From CAXXOK01 sp001604115 (GTDB lineage: Bacteria; Bacillota; Clostridia; Christensenellales; Aristaeellaceae), in NCBI GenBank assembly GCA_034928535.1, contig JAYFOV010000007.1, positions 1 through 50,607 of the forward strand: DNA of 50,607 nucleotides, written 5' to 3'. Position numbers and translations under genes: made by a program. Positions 49,647 to 50,607 of the stretch are shown here, in pieces. How positions within the stretch are numbered: position 1 is the stretch's first letter; each line of letters starts with the position of its first letter. The notes beneath the pieces are model-generated. The model was given only the letters and a program-made list of their open reading frames with translations. It had not been told where the DNA came from and did no database searches.

Positions 49647-50396
49647 ATGAATCCCACATTGGAAAACCTGCACGCGCGCAAATCCGTGCGTGTGTTCACG
49701 GAGCAGCCCATCACCCCCGAGGTACGGGAGCAGATCCTGCTGGCCGCCACCCAGGCGCCCACGGCGGGCAACCAGCAGCTATATACCATCCTGCACATCA
49801 CCGACCCAGCGCGCAAGGCCGCGCTGGCGGACACATGCGATCATCAGCCCTTCATTGCCCATGCGCCGCTGGTGCTCGTTTTCCTGGCGGATGCGCAAAA
49901 GTGGTACGATGCTTACCGCGCGCAAGGCTTGGCCGCGCGCGCCCCCGGCGCGGGGGATCTGCTGCTGGCTGTGAGCGATGCCAACATCGCCGCGCAAAAC
50001 GCAGTCACGGCGGCTTGGAGCCTGGGCGTAGGCAGCTGCTACATTGGGGACATCATGGAAAACGTGGAGGAGCACCGCCGTTTGCTGTGCCTGCCGCCCT
50101 ATGTGTTCCCGGCGGCGATGGTGGTGTTTGGCTACCCCACCGCGCAGCAGCAGGCACGGCCAAAACCGCAGCGCGCCGCGCTGGCGCACATCGTGCATGA
50201 CAATGCCTACCGCCGCATGGACGCCGCCGAGCTGGCCGCCATGCTCACGCCGCAATCGGGCGGGAAGCCTCTGGCAGATTGGCTTTCTGCGTTCTGGCAA
50301 CGCAAGTACGAAAGCAGTTTTGCACTGGAGATGAACCGCTCCGTGGCAATCTATCTGGATGCCTTCCGGCAGGAGGGCACGGTGAGCAAGGACTGA
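49647..50396 (+). CDS. Nitroreductase-family FMN flavoprotein
   Basis: A 249-residue oxidoreductase of the nitroreductase fold that uses FMN and NAD(P)H to reduce nitro or quinone compounds. The N-terminal LHARKSVRVFTEQPITPEVREQIL and APTAGNQQ (FMN phosphate binding) are characteristic; GVGSCYIGDIMEN and VVFGYPTAQQQARPKPQ complete the pattern of the NfsA/FRP-like group. ATG 49647 follows AAAGGAGG at seven to eight bases; the frame extends upstream through the promoter and is not coding there. It diverges from the GMP-synthase-like gene. The substrate is unknown. Confidence 0.9.
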   Translation: MNPTLENLHARKSVRVFTEQPITPEVREQILLAATQAPTAGNQQLYTILHITDPARKAALADTCDHQPFIAHAPLVLVFLADAQKWYDAYRAQGLAARAPGAGDLLLAVSDANIAAQNAVTAAWSLGVGSCYIGDIMENVEEHRRLLCLPPYVFPAAMVVFGYPTAQQQARPKPQRAALAHIVHDNAYRRMDAAELAAMLTPQSGGKPLADWLSAFWQRKYESSFALEMNRSVAIYLDAFRQEGTVSKD

Positions 50397-50607
50397 TGAG
50401 AAACCCCTACCGCAGCAACAGCGCAAGGTCAACACCCTTGGAAGGTGAAGGGACACGCCCCTTGCCCCCGGAGGTACTGCCCTGACGCAATCCCAGTGCG
50501 AGCACCCCGGAGCGCCGCAGGCGCAATGGGGGGCTGCGGTGCTTTGCTTGGTTTGTATGCAGCTTGTATCCGCCCACCTGGGCGGGTCAGACTGTCAAAG
50601 AGCCCAT
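50397..50607. other. Window end without a supported gene
   Basis: About 210 bp of G+C-rich sequence after the nitroreductase. No promoter, hairpin with T-run or gene start is convincing. Confidence 0.35.

Overview
The window is G+C-rich chromosomal DNA of a Firmicutes-type, Clostridia-like bacterium. The pointers are AGGAGG ribosome sites before almost every gene, frequent TTG and GTG starts, an LL-diaminopimelate aminotransferase (DapL) lysine route, CpsB/CpsC/CpsD plus LytR-CpsA-Psr surface-polymer genes, and a LoaP-type NusG paralogue. No transposase, integrase, tRNA or rRNA gene was seen. I cannot name the genus; a high-G+C lineage near Christensenellales is only a guess. Most genes lie on the minus strand.

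Layout. 0.1-6.1 kb: argS, a MATE exporter, pyrH and a TetR regulator, separated by an interspersed repeat family (called R here) and a 164-bp MITE. 6.5-10.7 kb: a MacAB-like adaptor/permease/ATPase operon with a clear promoter and overlapping operator, probably controlled by the adjacent TetR protein. 11.4-13.1 kb: dnaN with its terminator and, upstream, an origin-like stretch (DnaA-box-like sites, a GC block and two runs of DnaA-trio triplets), but no dnaA. 13.4-23.7 kb: a surface-polysaccharide region. A minus-strand operon loaP-LCP-exported protein-cpsC-cpsD-cpsB diverges from a priming sugar transferase; a large membrane protein and a GT2 glycosyltransferase follow. Both divergent transcripts have long leaders that seem to carry the same two-stem RNA element. 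23.8-30.3 kb: amino-acid racemase, GNAT acetyltransferase, cation/proton antiporter, rapZ, murB and a CorA-type transporter.

30.3-31.2 kb is an A+T-richer cassette: a consensus promoter, a structured roughly 200-nt RNA, a terminator directly before the next start codon, then a PBECR4-like nuclease-toxin candidate. 31.3-40.1 kb is the least explained block. It is a same-strand cluster encoding a predicted lipoprotein, a four-helix membrane protein, a tubulin/FtsZ-like GTPase and a giant protein with an actin/Hsp70-like ATPase domain, the last two translationally coupled. 40.2-43.7 kb encodes a heterodimeric ABC exporter. 43.8-45.6 kb is a second A+T-rich island with one gene of the sporadically distributed TIGR04141/DUF6119 family. 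The right end holds dapF-dapL, a GMP-synthase-like protein whose glutaminase domain has lost its catalytic residues, and a nitroreductase.

Best candidates for something undescribed: the tubulin-like/actin-like/lipoprotein cluster, the RNA element shared by the two polysaccharide leaders, and the RNA-terminator-toxin cassette. All functional statements rest on reading the sequence and on remembered family motifs; no database search was run.
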